Positions 8,084 to 18,709 of a DNA stretch of 64,000 bases are shown piece after piece. Source of the DNA: Cyanobacteriota bacterium (GTDB lineage: Bacteria; Acidobacteriota; Vicinamibacteria; Vicinamibacterales; UBA2999); NCBI GenBank assembly GCA_019752015.1, contig JAIEMQ010000020.1, positions 35,431-99,430 on the forward strand, read 5' to 3'. Positions within the stretch are counted from its first letter, which is position 1, and each line of letters begins with the position of its first letter. The notes beneath the pieces were generated by a model, which made no database searches, was not told the DNA's origin, and saw only the letters and a list, made by a program, of their open reading frames with translations. The position numbers were made by a program, and so were the translations under genes.

Positions 8084-9439
8084 ATGGCTTACTCGAAAGA
8101 CGAAATCAAACAGATCACCGACAAGGTCTTGAACATGTGCAAGGCCGACGCGGTGGAAGTGCGCTTCTCCGGCGGCGAGCGATCGGCGACACGCTTCGCG
8201 AACTCCAGCATCACCGCGAACCTGATCGAGCACGATCAGGAAGTGTCGATCACGGTTCGCTACGGACAGAAGACGGCGAGCGCGACGACGCACCAGTTCG
8301 ACGATGAGACGTTGAAGCGAACCATCGATGCGGTGCAGGCGCTCGCCAGGCGCAAGCCGGACAATCCCGAGCTGATGCCGCTCGTGAAGCCGCCACAGAA
8401 CTACATCGAGATTGATGCGGCCCTGCCGTCGGCGGTGAATTTCGGACCGGCCGAGCGCGCCAGGATGGTCAAGGCCAGCACCGATATCTGCGAGAAGCGG
8501 GGCGTCCTCGGCGCCGGCTACATCCCGAAGTTCGACTGGGTCGACGCCGGCGCGAACAGCGAGGGCCTGTTCACCTATTTCCACTACGCCGATGCGAGCT
8601 TCATTCTCACGTGCCGCACGCCCGATCAGACCGGCTCGGGATGGGCGGGCACGACCGGCGTCAAAGACCTCAAGAACATCAACGCCGAAATGCTCACCAA
8701 CGTCGCGGCCGACAAGGCGTTGAAGTCGCGCAAGCCGCGCGCCATCGAGCCCGGCAACTACACCGTGATCCTCGAGCCTCGTCCGGCGGCGCGGTATCTG
8801 TCGCTGATGCTCGGCGCCTTCAACGCGCGCAACGCTGAAGAAGGCCGCAGCTTCATGAGCGGCAAGCAGCGCGGTGAAACGCGGCTCGGCGAGAAAGTCT
8901 TCGGGGACAACTTCACACTGCGCAGCGAAATCGGCAACCCGATCCTCCGCCAGACCCCGATCGGCCAGGACGGCCTGGCCGCGAAGCCGATCACGTGGGT
9001 GGAGAAGGGCGTCGTCAAAAACCTCTTCTACGATCGTTACTGGGCGCAGCGGCAGAAAATGGAGCCGACCGCAACATCGCCGAACATGAGCCTGGTGATG
9101 GAAGGCGGCACGACCAGCGTCGAGGAAATGATCAAGACGACCAAGCGCGGCCTGCTGGTCAGCTTCTTCTGGTACATCCGGCCGGTCGACAACATGACGC
9201 TCCTCAACACCGGCATGACGCGCGACGGCCTGTTCCTGATCGAGAACGGCGAGATCGTCGCGCCGGTTCAGAACTTCCGCTGGAACGAATCGCCGGCGGT
9301 CAGCTTCAACAACATCACGGCGCTCGGACCGTCGATCCCGATGCACACCGGTGAGGCGTACGACAACCCCGGCACCGCGTTGGTCCCGGCGATGCGCCTC
9401 GAAGACTTCACCATGACTTCGATTTCGCCAGCGGTCTGA
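8084..9439 (+). CDS. pmbA: TldE/PmbA-family protein (partner of TldD)
   Basis: A 451-residue protein of the TldD/PmbA superfamily (MAYSKDEIKQITDKVLNMCK, ERSATRFANSSITANLIEHD, late PVQNFRWNESPAVSFNN-like segment). It lacks the HExxxH zinc motif, so by family knowledge it is the TldE/PmbA-type non-catalytic subunit that pairs with TldD to make a metalloprotease that trims unfolded or small modified peptides. ATG 8084 follows a weak AGGG and gives the usual N-terminus. No signal peptide is seen, in contrast to the Tat-tagged TldD gene 38 bp downstream, which is separated by a hairpin. Confidence 0.9.
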   Translation: MAYSKDEIKQITDKVLNMCKADAVEVRFSGGERSATRFANSSITANLIEHDQEVSITVRYGQKTASATTHQFDDETLKRTIDAVQALARRKPDNPELMPLVKPPQNYIEIDAALPSAVNFGPAERARMVKASTDICEKRGVLGAGYIPKFDWVDAGANSEGLFTYFHYADASFILTCRTPDQTGSGWAGTTGVKDLKNINAEMLTNVAADKALKSRKPRAIEPGNYTVILEPRPAARYLSLMLGAFNARNAEEGRSFMSGKQRGETRLGEKVFGDNFTLRSEIGNPILRQTPIGQDGLAAKPITWVEKGVVKNLFYDRYWAQRQKMEPTATSPNMSLVMEGGTTSVEEMIKTTKRGLLVSFFWYIRPVDNMTLLNTGMTRDGLFLIENGEIVAPVQNFRWNESPAVSFNNITALGPSIPMHTGEAYDNPGTALVPAMRLEDFTMTSISPAV

Positions 9440-9445
9440 TCGTAG

Positions 9446-9467
9446 AGGCGGGTCTTCAGACCCGCCT
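9446..9467. terminator. Perfect 10-bp inverted repeat between pmbA- and tldD-type genes
   Basis: AGGCGGGTCT-tc-AGACCCGCCT forms a 10-bp stem with a 2-nt spacer. No U-tract follows, so it is more likely an RNA-stability or attenuator hairpin, or a dispersed palindromic element, than a classic terminator. The same architecture occurs at 54490-54511 (GCGGG-N-CT / AG-N-CCCGC). Confidence 0.6.
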
Positions 9468-9476
9468 GGAGATGAC

Positions 9477-11057
9477 ATGAAAAGAAGAGACTTCGTCAAG
9501 ACTCTCAGCGCCACCGGGGTGGCCCTTTATGCCAGCGATCTCGTCGGCGATCTCATGGCGCAGTCGCCGAGGGCGCGCGTCATGGATTCGCGCTTCAAGG
9601 GCCTGTCGGATGTCGCGCTCGCCGAGGCGAAGCGCCTCGGCTGCACCTACGCCGACATCCGCTTCACGCGGAACGTCAACGACAGCGTCGCCGTCCGCGA
9701 TCGCATTGTCACCGACTCGTTCGGCTTCGGCGCCGGCGGCTTGGAGACGAGCGCCGGCTTCGGCGTGCGCGTGATCCACAGCGGCGTCTGGGGATTCGCC
9801 AGCAGTCCGTTCGTGACCGAGGCCGAGATCAAGAAGATCGCCGCGCAGGCCACCGAGGTCGCAAAGGCGAGCGCGGTGAGCAAGCGCTTCGAAGTCAAGC
9901 TCGCGCCGGTCGAGGCCTACCAGGATTACTGGGCCGTGCCCGTGAAGCAGAAGCCTGAAGATGTTTCGCTCGACGACAAGATCGCGTTCCTGATGAAGAT
10001 CAACGAGGCCGCGCTCAAGGTGCCGGGCGTGATCCGCGTCCAGTCGAACATGGCGTTCGATTACGAGTGGAAGTACCTGGCCACTTCGGAAGGCTCGTAC
10101 ATCGAGCAGGAAATCTGGCGCACGTCACCTGGCTTCACGGTCACCGCGCTCAAGAACGGCAAGGCCAAGTCGCGCACCTTCTCGGTCGCGCCGAAGTCGG
10201 CCGGCTACGAAGTCGTGCTCGAAGCGAAGATGCTCGAGAACGTCGAGAAGATTGCCAACGAAGCGGTGGAGCATTGCACCGCGCCGCCGGCCGGCGCCGG
10301 CCTCAAGGATCTGATCATGACGCCGGCGCACGCGATGCTGACGATCCACGAGATCGTCGCCCATCCGACCGAGCTCGATCGCGTGGTCGGCTACGAAGCC
10401 AATTACGCCGGCACCAGCTTCGTGAAGGCCGACGACATCGGCAAGCGCATGATGGGCTCGAAGCTGTTCAACGTCACCTGCGATCGCACGCTGCCGGGCG
10501 GCATGTGCACGGTCGGCTACGACGACGACGGCGTCAAGTCGCAGCGCTGGCCGATCATCCAGGAAGGCCGCCTCGTCGATCTGCAGACCAATCGCGAGAC
10601 CGCGCACTACATCGGGCAGACCGCGTCGAAGGGCTGCACGTTCGCCACGTCGTGGCGCAACTATCCGTTCCTGCGCATGCCGAACGTGCACGTCGAGCCG
10701 GGCCCGCCGGGATCCCCGACGCCGGAAGAGATCATCGCCGACACCAGGGACGGCATCCTGATCGACGGCCGCGGCAGCTACTCGATCGATCAGCAGCGCT
10801 TCAACGGCCAGTTCGGCGGCGACGCGTTCTGGGAGATCAAGGACGGCAAGAAGACGCGGATGCTGAGCGACGTCACCTACAACGCCATTACCACCGACTT
10901 CTGGCAGAACCTCGATGCCACCTCGGGCAAGGAATCGTGGGAGATGTTCGGCACGACCGGCGACGCGAAAGGGCAGCCGGTCCAGATCAATCATCCCTCT
11001 CACGGCTCGCCGTGGGTGCGCATCCGGCGGATCATGGTCGGCGCGGCCTACAGCTGA
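9477..11057 (+). CDS. tldD: TldD-type zinc metalloprotease with Tat signal
   Basis: A 526-residue protein. The N-terminus MKRRDFVKTLSATGVALYAS fits a twin-arginine signal (RRDFVK plus hydrophobic stretch), so export is predicted. The catalytic HExxxH motif is present (TIHEIVAHPTELDRVVGYEA), identifying the TldD subunit. TldD/TldE heterodimers in Escherichia coli mature microcin B17 and degrade the CcdA antitoxin. The pair here, with Tat-type export, resembles the variant common in Acidobacteriota and Bacteroidota, whose substrate is not known. It follows the TldE gene in the same direction. Confidence 0.9.
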   Translation: MKRRDFVKTLSATGVALYASDLVGDLMAQSPRARVMDSRFKGLSDVALAEAKRLGCTYADIRFTRNVNDSVAVRDRIVTDSFGFGAGGLETSAGFGVRVIHSGVWGFASSPFVTEAEIKKIAAQATEVAKASAVSKRFEVKLAPVEAYQDYWAVPVKQKPEDVSLDDKIAFLMKINEAALKVPGVIRVQSNMAFDYEWKYLATSEGSYIEQEIWRTSPGFTVTALKNGKAKSRTFSVAPKSAGYEVVLEAKMLENVEKIANEAVEHCTAPPAGAGLKDLIMTPAHAMLTIHEIVAHPTELDRVVGYEANYAGTSFVKADDIGKRMMGSKLFNVTCDRTLPGGMCTVGYDDDGVKSQRWPIIQEGRLVDLQTNRETAHYIGQTASKGCTFATSWRNYPFLRMPNVHVEPGPPGSPTPEEIIADTRDGILIDGRGSYSIDQQRFNGQFGGDAFWEIKDGKKTRMLSDVTYNAITTDFWQNLDATSGKESWEMFGTTGDAKGQPVQINHPSHGSPWVRIRRIMVGAAYS

Positions 11058-11081
11058 TCGCCGGCCAGCGGAGCGACGCGC

Positions 11082-11933
11082 ATGCAGGTCATCACCCAGC
11101 CGGAAGACGGTGTCGCGCCTCTCATCAAGGCGATCAAGCGCGCCCGCAAGTCGATCGACATCGTCGTCTTCCGTTTTGACGTCGACAACATCGAGGACGC
11201 CCTCACCAAGGCCGTCGGCCGCGGCGTCGCCGTGCGCGCGCTCATCGCGCACACCAACCGCGGCGGCGCCAGCAAGCTGCGCAAGCTGGAAAGCCGACTG
11301 CTCAAGGCCGGCGTCACCTTGTCGCGAACGGCCGACGACATGGTGCGCTATCACGGCAAGCTGCTGGTGACCGACCGCGAGCAGGCGATGGTGCTCGGCT
11401 TCAACTACACCCACCAGGACATCGAGAAGAGCCGCAGCCTTGGCCTGGTCACGCGCAATCCGAAAGTGGTGCGCGACATCCTCAAAGTCGTCGAAGCGGA
11501 TCACAACCGCACCGATCTCGAGATCAAGTCGACGCGCGTCGTGGTCAGTCCGGAGAACGCCCGTCAGCGCCTGATGGCGTTCATCAAGCGCGCGAAACGC
11601 GAGCTGCTGATCTACGACATGAACATCAGCGACGACGAAATGATCGCGCTGTTGAAGCAGAAGGCCGAAGCCGGCGTCAAGATCAAGGTGCTCGGCAGCG
11701 TCGAAAAGAAATGGCTCGAAGAGCTCGCCTGGCGCGTGCGGCCGTTCAAGACCATGAAGCTGCACGTCCGCGCGCTGATTCGCGATCGCCAGGCTGCGTT
11801 CGTCGGCAGCCAGAGCCTGCGGAAGCTGGAGCTCGACGAGCGGCGCGAAGTCGGCCTGATCACCAAGGATCGCCGCACCGTCAGCCGCATCGCGGCGACC
11901 TTCGCCGCCGACTGGAAAGCTAACCGGGAATAG
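11082..11933 (+). CDS. Phospholipase D-like domain protein
   Basis: A 283-residue protein with two PLDc repeats. The first active-site-like motif is MVRYHGKLLVTDREQAMVLG (HxKxxxxD). The second is degenerate, KLHVRALIRDRQAAFVGSQS (HxR in place of HxK). Each repeat ends in the family N/S-rich turn (GFNYTHQD; GSQSLRKLELD). It lacks membrane segments, unlike cardiolipin synthases, so a soluble transphosphatidylase or phosphodiesterase of unknown substrate is the safest call. The 3' end overlaps the convergent histidine kinase gene by 14 bp. Confidence 0.88.
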   Translation: MQVITQPEDGVAPLIKAIKRARKSIDIVVFRFDVDNIEDALTKAVGRGVAVRALIAHTNRGGASKLRKLESRLLKAGVTLSRTADDMVRYHGKLLVTDREQAMVLGFNYTHQDIEKSRSLGLVTRNPKVVRDILKVVEADHNRTDLEIKSTRVVVSPENARQRLMAFIKRAKRELLIYDMNISDDEMIALLKQKAEAGVKIKVLGSVEKKWLEELAWRVRPFKTMKLHVRALIRDRQAAFVGSQSLRKLELDERREVGLITKDRRTVSRIAATFAADWKANRE

Positions 11934-13131
11934 CGACCGGTTGCGGCGCGAGCGACGTCGCCGCCGGCGGGAACGTCAGGCAGAAAACGGTCCCCGTCCC
12001 TTCGATCGACTCCACCGTGATCTCGCCATCCATCGCCTTGACGCAGTCGTCGACGATGGCCAGGCCAAGACCGACGCCCGACACCGATTCGAAATCGGCG
12101 CGATCGCTGTGCGCGCGCGTGAAGCGATGGAAGATCTTCGAGATGCGATGTTCGGGGATGCCGACGCCGTTGTCGCGGACGCAGATCTCGCAGGAGCCGT
12201 TCTCGAGCCGCCGCGCCGTCACGTCGACCAGCCGCCGCGGTTTTTGCGGATCGCAGTATTTCACCGCGTTGGACAGCAGATTGACCAGGGCCAGCTCGAG
12301 CCGGCCGACGTCGACGATCAGCATCGGCATGTCGTCCGCGATCTGGATCTCGACGCCTCGTGCCTCCGCCATTTCATGGAGCTGACGCGCCGCTTCGACG
12401 GTGACTGAGGTAATCGAAACTTCCTGCAAGCTGGGATCGTCGGTGTTGCCCTCGACACGCGCCAGGCGCTCCAGCTTGAACGTCATGTCGACGAGCTTCT
12501 TGATGTTGCGGTCGATCAAGGCCACGGTCTGCTCGTGTTGCGCGTCGGTCAACCCGTTCATGCGCAGCAACGACACCGCGGTCGCGATCGGCGCCAGCGG
12601 CTGGCGCCATTCGTGCGTCGCCATCCGCGTGAACTGCCGGAGGCGCTCGGCTTGATCGGTAATGGTCTCCGTATACAGCGCGACGAACGTTTCAACGGTT
12701 TCCTGCAGCAGCACGCCGACCGCATGATGCAGCCGCGAGATCACCGCGATGCACTCCGCCGCCGGCGGCGTCAGCACCAGCCGGACCGACTCGTCTTCCA
12801 CGAACCGCAACAGGATGGCGCCGAGCAGCTGGTACTCGCGCAACACCTGGTGCAGCGACGCGCGCTGCTGGTGGCGAAGCGCGCCAAGCTCGCGCGCCTT
12901 CTGGACCACCTGCGTATTGGCCGCAATCGCTTCTGCCTCGGGCGCCTTCACGTACGCGCTGATGTCGACGATCAACGACGGGATGTGATCGAGCAGGCTG
13001 TCGCTTGGGAAGACTTCGTTGGCGCCGACCGGAAGCATGTCGTGGAGCCGCGCGAACCATCTGGCGGCGAGCAACGCGTGTTCGGCGGCGATCCGATCCG
13101 CGATGGCGCCGGAGAACCCGGTCGTGATCAT
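11920..13131 (-). CDS. Sensor histidine kinase with RsbRD-like N-terminal domain
   Basis: A 403-residue soluble kinase. Residues about 10-160 form an all-helical domain resembling RsbRD/RsbU-type N-terminal sensors (ARWFARLHDMLP, SLLDHIPSLIVDI). The HisKA box is ATHEWRQPLAPIATAVSLL and the ATPase shows N (VNLLSNAVKY), G1 (RDNGVGIP), F and G2 (GVGLGLAIV) boxes. There is no membrane segment and no receiver, so it should signal from the cytoplasm to a separate response regulator. The 142-bp spacer upstream to the next minus-strand gene may hold its promoter; no clear element was seen there. Confidence 0.92.
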   Translation of the reverse strand: MITTGFSGAIADRIAAEHALLAARWFARLHDMLPVGANEVFPSDSLLDHIPSLIVDISAYVKAPEAEAIAANTQVVQKARELGALRHQQRASLHQVLREYQLLGAILLRFVEDESVRLVLTPPAAECIAVISRLHHAVGVLLQETVETFVALYTETITDQAERLRQFTRMATHEWRQPLAPIATAVSLLRMNGLTDAQHEQTVALIDRNIKKLVDMTFKLERLARVEGNTDDPSLQEVSITSVTVEAARQLHEMAEARGVEIQIADDMPMLIVDVGRLELALVNLLSNAVKYCDPQKPRRLVDVTARRLENGSCEICVRDNGVGIPEHRISKIFHRFTRAHSDRADFESVSGVGLGLAIVDDCVKAMDGEITVESIEGTGTVFCLTFPPAATSLAPQPVAIPG

Positions 13132-13273
13132 TCGAGAAACCTCAGACGACGCGCTCAGGAACCGCCGCCGCTCAGCTGGTGTGGAAATTACGGGAACAGT
13201 TGGGATTATCGAACGCGGAGCGATGCAAACGCAAACTCAGCGGTATTTGAGTGTGCGATCGAGAACCTGAGGC

Positions 13274-15123
<1,850 letters not shown>

Positions 15124-15124
<1 letters not shown>

Positions 15125-15672
15125 CAGCGATCCCTCACTTGTCGAGCGAGGCGCAGCAGCTTGGAGCTGACGTTCAGGTTGCGCCGCCCGCCGGCGGCGC
15201 GATTGATGTCGAAGCGGATGCGATTGTTCTCGCGCACGAACGCAATCACCGTATCGTCGGTGAGCGCGCCGTCAGCGACGGTCAGCACCTGTTGACCGCG
15301 AACGGCGGCCAGCCACGCCTTGCCGTCGGCGCTTTGCGAGTTCCCGACGTACAGGATCTGACACGCCTTCGCCGCATCGAGGCCATCGAGCGCGACGGCG
15401 ACGAGCGGCTTGCCGTCGATATGCTCGCCCTCGACCGCCGCTTTCAGCATCGTGAAGAAGCCGTCGTTGGCGGTGACGCAGATGCGCACTTCGCCCGGCG
15501 AGCGTTCCCCGATGGCCACCGCCGGCCACGTCACGTACTTGCTGAAGTTGTAGAGGAATACCGCCTTGATGTTGGCCTCGATCGGCGACGGTTGGGCGCG
15601 CGCCGTCTCGCCGAGTAGACACACGAATACCGCGGTGACGACCAGCCGCGGGGTGGCAGTCAGAAACGCCAT
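15124..15672 (-). CDS. YfiR/DUF4154-family periplasmic protein
   Basis: 182 residues from ATG 15672, beginning with a cleavable-looking signal peptide (LVVTAVFVCLLGETARAQP). The mature part carries the YfiR/DUF4154 pattern: IEANIKAVFLYNFSKYVTWP, EVRICVTANDGFF, CQILYVGNSQSADGKAWL, VIAFVRENNRIRFDINRAAG. In Pseudomonas the YfiR protein sits in the periplasm and inhibits the sensor domain of YfiN. Here it is sandwiched between a TonB receptor (13-bp overlap upstream) and the CHASE8 hybrid kinase (1-bp overlap downstream), so it likely gates that kinase. Longer in-frame starts would lie inside the TonB receptor gene and lack the signal peptide at the N-terminus. Confidence 0.92.
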
Positions 15673-17570
15673 GTCGAGCGCAGCGTGACGGTCCTCTGGA
15701 ACACCTGCGGCGGCGTGCCGCCGCGGAACTCCAGGTGGCTGCGATTGAGCAGGTTGTTGCCGACCACGGCGACGTCCCAGCCCGGCCGCACGCGATAACC
15801 CACGCGGCCGTCGATTTCGGCATACCCATCGACCGCCGGCGCCGGCAGCGCGCCGACATAACGGTAGAACGCGTCGACCTCCAGACGCGGCCCGGCATTG
15901 ATGTGCGACCTCAATTTGAACAGGTGGCGCGGATCGTTGCCTTCGGACGCGCCGCCGGTCCGATCCGTGCTGCCCGGATCGAACGTCACGTGTTTCCAGA
16001 AACGGGTGTAACCGCCGCTGACTTGCCACCAGGCCGCGAGTTGCGCGGTCGAGGTGATCTCAACCCCTCGCGTGACGGCATTCATCATGTTCATCAGCCG
16101 GATCGGGATTGGCGGGGAGGGCACTTCCTGGCTCCGCAAGTCGTCATAGCGGTTGTTGTACGCCGCAATGTCGACGTTCAGCCGTTGTCCGAGCCGCGTC
16201 CGGTAGCCAGCCTCGTAGGCGATGACCGATTCGGATCGAAAGTCAGTGGTCCCGGTCAGTGCAAGCAGCGGGGTGTTCGGCACCCGGAAGCGCAAATCGG
16301 TATCGAAGCGCGTCGGCACCCGAACGGCTCGCGACACCGACGCCCAGACCGTTTGCCTGGGGCGCGTCCAGCGCGCGGACACCGTCGGCTGCAACTCCGC
16401 GCCGGTGAATTCGTTGAACTCGAGTTTCGATCCGGCGGTGACGAACAGTCCCCGGCCCGCATCCACCTGCGCTTGTGCGAACACGTTGGCGCGGTGGGAG
16501 ACGCGCTCGCGCGGCTCGAAGAAGAAGCCCGGGCCATCGCCAAGATCGTCCCCTCGATAATTGCGGTAGCCGCCGCCGAACACCATTACCATCCGGCGCC
16601 GCGTGCGTTGGTGCTGGACGTCGACATCGAGCGTCTGCAGGAGTCCGCGATACTGCACGGGGACGCGCCGGTAAAAATAATCGTAATAGGCCTGGACGCG
16701 GGTCTCGCCGCCCGAGCCGCTGCGACGGGTCCAGCGCGCGAGCAGGTTGGCGCCGCGCCAGGTGATCGACCGATCGACGTTCACGCCCAGTGCCGTGTCT
16801 CCCGCGAACACATCGCCTTGCAGCACGGCGAAGTTCCTGCCCGCGCGATCGGATTCGATCCGGAATCCAGCCTGGCCGAAGTCATGGCCGTTCCCGGCGC
16901 TGCCACCGGCGAGCAAGGTCGCAGCCTCCTCGGCCCGCACCTTGCCATAGACGCGGTAGGAGCCGGCCGCACCGAACCGCCCGCCGTGGCGGATCGCGAG
17001 CGGCCCGGCCGTGTCAGTGCCGACGGCGGCGTTGACGAACGTGCCGCGCGTGTCCGCGGCGTTTTTGGTAATGACGTGGATGACGCCGTTGACGGCATTG
17101 GCGCCCCACAGGGTGCCGCCCGGTCCGCGCACCACTTCGATGCGCTCGATGTCCGGGACGATCAAATCCTGCGCCTCCCAGAACACTCCGGCAAACACCG
17201 GTGAATAGACCGTGCGGCCATCGATCATCACGAGCAACTTGTTGGCGGTGGTGATGTTGAAGCCGCGCACGCTGATCGCATAGCCGGGGCCGGAGACCCG
17301 CGCGACGTGCATGGTCTCGGCGAGGCGCAACGCCTCCGGCAAGGTCATCACGCCAAGCCGGCGCAAGTCGTCGGCCGTGATCACGGTCACGGCGGCCGCC
17401 ACCCGGTCGAGTTGCTCGGAACGGCGCCCTGAACCAGTGATGTCCGTCGCCGCCAGCTCCTCGATGGAGAGGCGTTTGAGCTCCGCTAATTGTGACGGCG
17501 ATGGCGTTTGCGCCGCGGCGGCGCTCGCCGACAGCTCGGCGCCAAGAATCAGGAGGAGGATCAGTCGCAT
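15660..17570 (-). CDS. TonB-dependent outer membrane receptor
   Basis: 636 residues from ATG 17570, starting with a signal peptide (MRLILLLILGAELSASAAAA). A plug domain follows (DITGSGRRSEQLDRVAAAVT, RGFNITTANKLLVMIDGRTV, ERIEVVRGPGGTLWGANAVN) and then a beta-barrel ending in an aromatic residue (VTLRSTWRF), as required for outer-membrane insertion. It is short for the family, similar to colicin-I/vitamin-type receptors. The ligand is unknown. Being the first gene of an operon with YfiR and a CHASE8-HAMP hybrid kinase, it may serve as, or feed, the sensing arm of that pathway. The upstream longer start lacks a signal-like N-terminus. Confidence 0.92.
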   Translation of the reverse strand: MRLILLLILGAELSASAAAAQTPSPSQLAELKRLSIEELAATDITGSGRRSEQLDRVAAAVTVITADDLRRLGVMTLPEALRLAETMHVARVSGPGYAISVRGFNITTANKLLVMIDGRTVYSPVFAGVFWEAQDLIVPDIERIEVVRGPGGTLWGANAVNGVIHVITKNAADTRGTFVNAAVGTDTAGPLAIRHGGRFGAAGSYRVYGKVRAEEAATLLAGGSAGNGHDFGQAGFRIESDRAGRNFAVLQGDVFAGDTALGVNVDRSITWRGANLLARWTRRSGSGGETRVQAYYDYFYRRVPVQYRGLLQTLDVDVQHQRTRRRMVMVFGGGYRNYRGDDLGDGPGFFFEPRERVSHRANVFAQAQVDAGRGLFVTAGSKLEFNEFTGAELQPTVSARWTRPRQTVWASVSRAVRVPTRFDTDLRFRVPNTPLLALTGTTDFRSESVIAYEAGYRTRLGQRLNVDIAAYNNRYDDLRSQEVPSPPIPIRLMNMMNAVTRGVEITSTAQLAAWWQVSGGYTRFWKHVTFDPGSTDRTGGASEGNDPRHLFKLRSHINAGPRLEVDAFYRYVGALPAPAVDGYAEIDGRVGYRVRPGWDVAVVGNNLLNRSHLEFRGGTPPQVFQRTVTLRSTWRF

Positions 17571-17679
17571 CGCGGCAGCCGGGAATAAGCTATCACCGCC
17601 GCCTGCGAACACAGTTGAGCTTCGGGAAAAAGGACCGAAGGCCGCGCAAGTGCGACGACCTTCGGTCTACCCCCAGAAA

Positions 17680-17756
17680 TGATCTGGTGATTTGTTGAGC
17701 TGGTGATCTTGTGATTTGAAATCACGAGGTCACGAGCTCACGAGATCACCAGATCA
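17680..17756. repeat. Large near-perfect hairpin, two 38-bp arms
   Basis: The left arm 17680-17717 and right arm 17719-17756 are inverted copies with only a few mismatches around a 1-nt centre. The arms are themselves built of 8-9 bp degenerate units (tcacgag/ctggtgat-like). It lies in the 203-bp spacer between the CsbD gene and the TonB receptor gene, both on the minus strand, so it could act as an RNA hairpin terminator after csbD or a dispersed palindromic element. No U-tract is evident. Confidence 0.75.
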
Positions 17757-17789
17757 GTATTGCGTGGCCAGATTCAGTATTGCGTGGCA
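17755..17789. repeat. Tandem duplication (20-bp period) covering the 3' end of the CsbD gene
   Basis: CAGTATTGCGTGGC occurs at 17755 and again at 17775, 20 bp apart. The second copy encodes the last residues and stop of the CsbD protein (TATQY stop). The first copy lies just downstream, abutting the large hairpin. Confidence 0.7.
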
Positions 17790-17983
17790 GTATTGTTGAG
17801 CCAGTTTTCGACGTCGCGTGCCGCCTGATCGCGGGCGATGCCGTACCGCTCCTGTACTTTTCCGACCAGCTGATCGCGACGGCCGTCGAGTTGATCGATC
17901 TCGTCGTCGGTCAGCTTGCCCCACTGTTCCTTGACGCGGCCTTTCAGCTGCGCCCATTTGCCCTTCAAAATATCGTCGTTCAT
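17774..17983 (-). CDS. CsbD-family stress protein
   Basis: A 69-residue hydrophilic protein with the CsbD pattern: MNDDILKGKWAQLKGRVKEQ, WGKLTDDEIDQLDGRRDQLV, GKVQERYGIARDQAARDVENW. CsbD-like proteins are general-stress proteins of unknown mechanism; in Bacillus subtilis csbD belongs to the sigma-B regulon. An AGGGAG Shine-Dalgarno sequence lies inside the end of the upstream BON gene, which stops 4 bp before this start, so the two are co-transcribed. The stop lies in a 20-bp tandem duplication. Confidence 0.92.
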   Translation of the reverse strand: MNDDILKGKWAQLKGRVKEQWGKLTDDEIDQLDGRRDQLVGKVQERYGIARDQAARDVENWLNNTATQY

Positions 17984-17987
17984 TGAA

Positions 17988-18398
17988 TTACTCCCTAGGA
18001 TTCGGAACCACCGTCAGCTGGTTGTCAATGCGGTAACCCGGCGCTTCGGCGGCCGCAATGCGTGCCGCTTCGTCACGCTGGGTCGCCGTCTTCACGGAAC
18101 CCTTCAACACGACGGTCTTCGTCTCGTGGAACGTGTCGACGTTGATGTGGCTCGCGTCAACGGTGCGGTCGGCCATCAGCGCCGACTTCACATCGATCGT
18201 CTCGACGGCGGCCTTGATCGCGCCGCTCGAATCACGAGCTGCTTCCTTCGTTTCGGCTGCCGCTTCACGCGCCGCCGGTTCCGCCTTGTCGGCGTTGATT
18301 TCCGCGTCCTTCTTCACGCCCGCTGCCGTGTTCGAGCAGGCCGCCAGTGAGAGGCCGCTCAACAATGCCACTGCCAGATATGCGTTCTTCAAGCTCAT
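17988..18398 (-). CDS. BON-domain lipoprotein (OsmY-like)
   Basis: 136 residues from ATG 18398, preceded by a strong AGGAGG. The N-terminus is a lipoprotein signal (LLSGLSLAAC with a lipobox-type Cys). An Ala/Glu/Lys-rich helical linker follows, then one BON domain (IDVKSALMADRTVDASHINV, VVLKGSVKTATQRDEAARIA). BON domains bind phospholipid membranes and are typical of osmotic-shock envelope proteins such as OsmY. It sits directly upstream of CsbD, suggesting a small stress operon. A weak sigma54-like element lies at 18438-18453. Longer upstream starts would translate a heptamer repeat array. Confidence 0.9.
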   Translation of the reverse strand: MSLKNAYLAVALLSGLSLAACSNTAAGVKKDAEINADKAEPAAREAAAETKEAARDSSGAIKAAVETIDVKSALMADRTVDASHINVDTFHETKTVVLKGSVKTATQRDEAARIAAAEAPGYRIDNQLTVVPNPRE

Positions 18399-18437
18399 CG
18401 GTCCTCCTACGGGCCACGTGCCCGACGCTTGAAAGAC

Positions 18438-18453
18438 TTCAAAAAGCCTGCCG
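18438..18453 (-). promoter_or_regulatory. Weak sigma54-like -24/-12 element upstream of the BON-CsbD operon
   Basis: On the minus strand, CGGCAG-N5-TTGAA. The -24 GG is present with the correct spacing, but the -12 dinucleotide is GA instead of GC, so this is a weaker match than the others in this window. The distance to the BON start (18398) is suitable. Confidence 0.3.
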
Positions 18454-18459
18454 GGGAAT

Positions 18460-18570
18460 CCGGGAGCCGGGAGCCGGGAACCGGGAGCCGGGGGTGCACA
18501 TTCGGGAATTACCTCACCAAGATCAGGAACCTCCGGTTCCCGGCTCCCGGCTCCCGGATCCCGGATCCCG
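18460..18570. repeat. Inverted pair of 7-bp tandem arrays (GGGAGCC and GGCTCCC)
   Basis: The array at 18460-18494 consists of about four GGGAGCC-type units. The array at 18534-18570 consists of about five GGCTCCC/GGATCCC-type units in inverse orientation, with about 40 bp between them. The pair could fold into a long hairpin in the 311-bp divergent region between the BON lipoprotein and the poly-HAMP kinase. No gene is supported in this region. Confidence 0.8.
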
Positions 18571-18654
18571 TATCCGAATACCCACCCCAACAGATATGTA
18601 GGTAATCTGTTGCCCAATCCGAGTAACACCTGGGCAAAACCCTACCAAAATCGT

Positions 18655-18670
18655 GGGACTGGTCCTTGCA
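18655..18670 (+). promoter_or_regulatory. Possible sigma54-like promoter of the poly-HAMP kinase
   Basis: GGGACT-N5-TTGCA: the -24 GG and the -12 TTGCA have exact GG-N10-GC spacing, though the rest of the -24 box is poor. A transcript would start near 18682, upstream of the chosen ATG at 18710 and downstream of the alternative GTG at 18653. Confidence 0.35.
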
Positions 18671-18709
18671 TCTAAAGGCCGAGTTTCGAACCAGACGAGG
18701 TTACAGCTT

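Noticed and set aside
18460..18570. CRISPR array.
   Set aside because: Units are 7 bp with no spacers; it is a short tandem array in an inverted pair.
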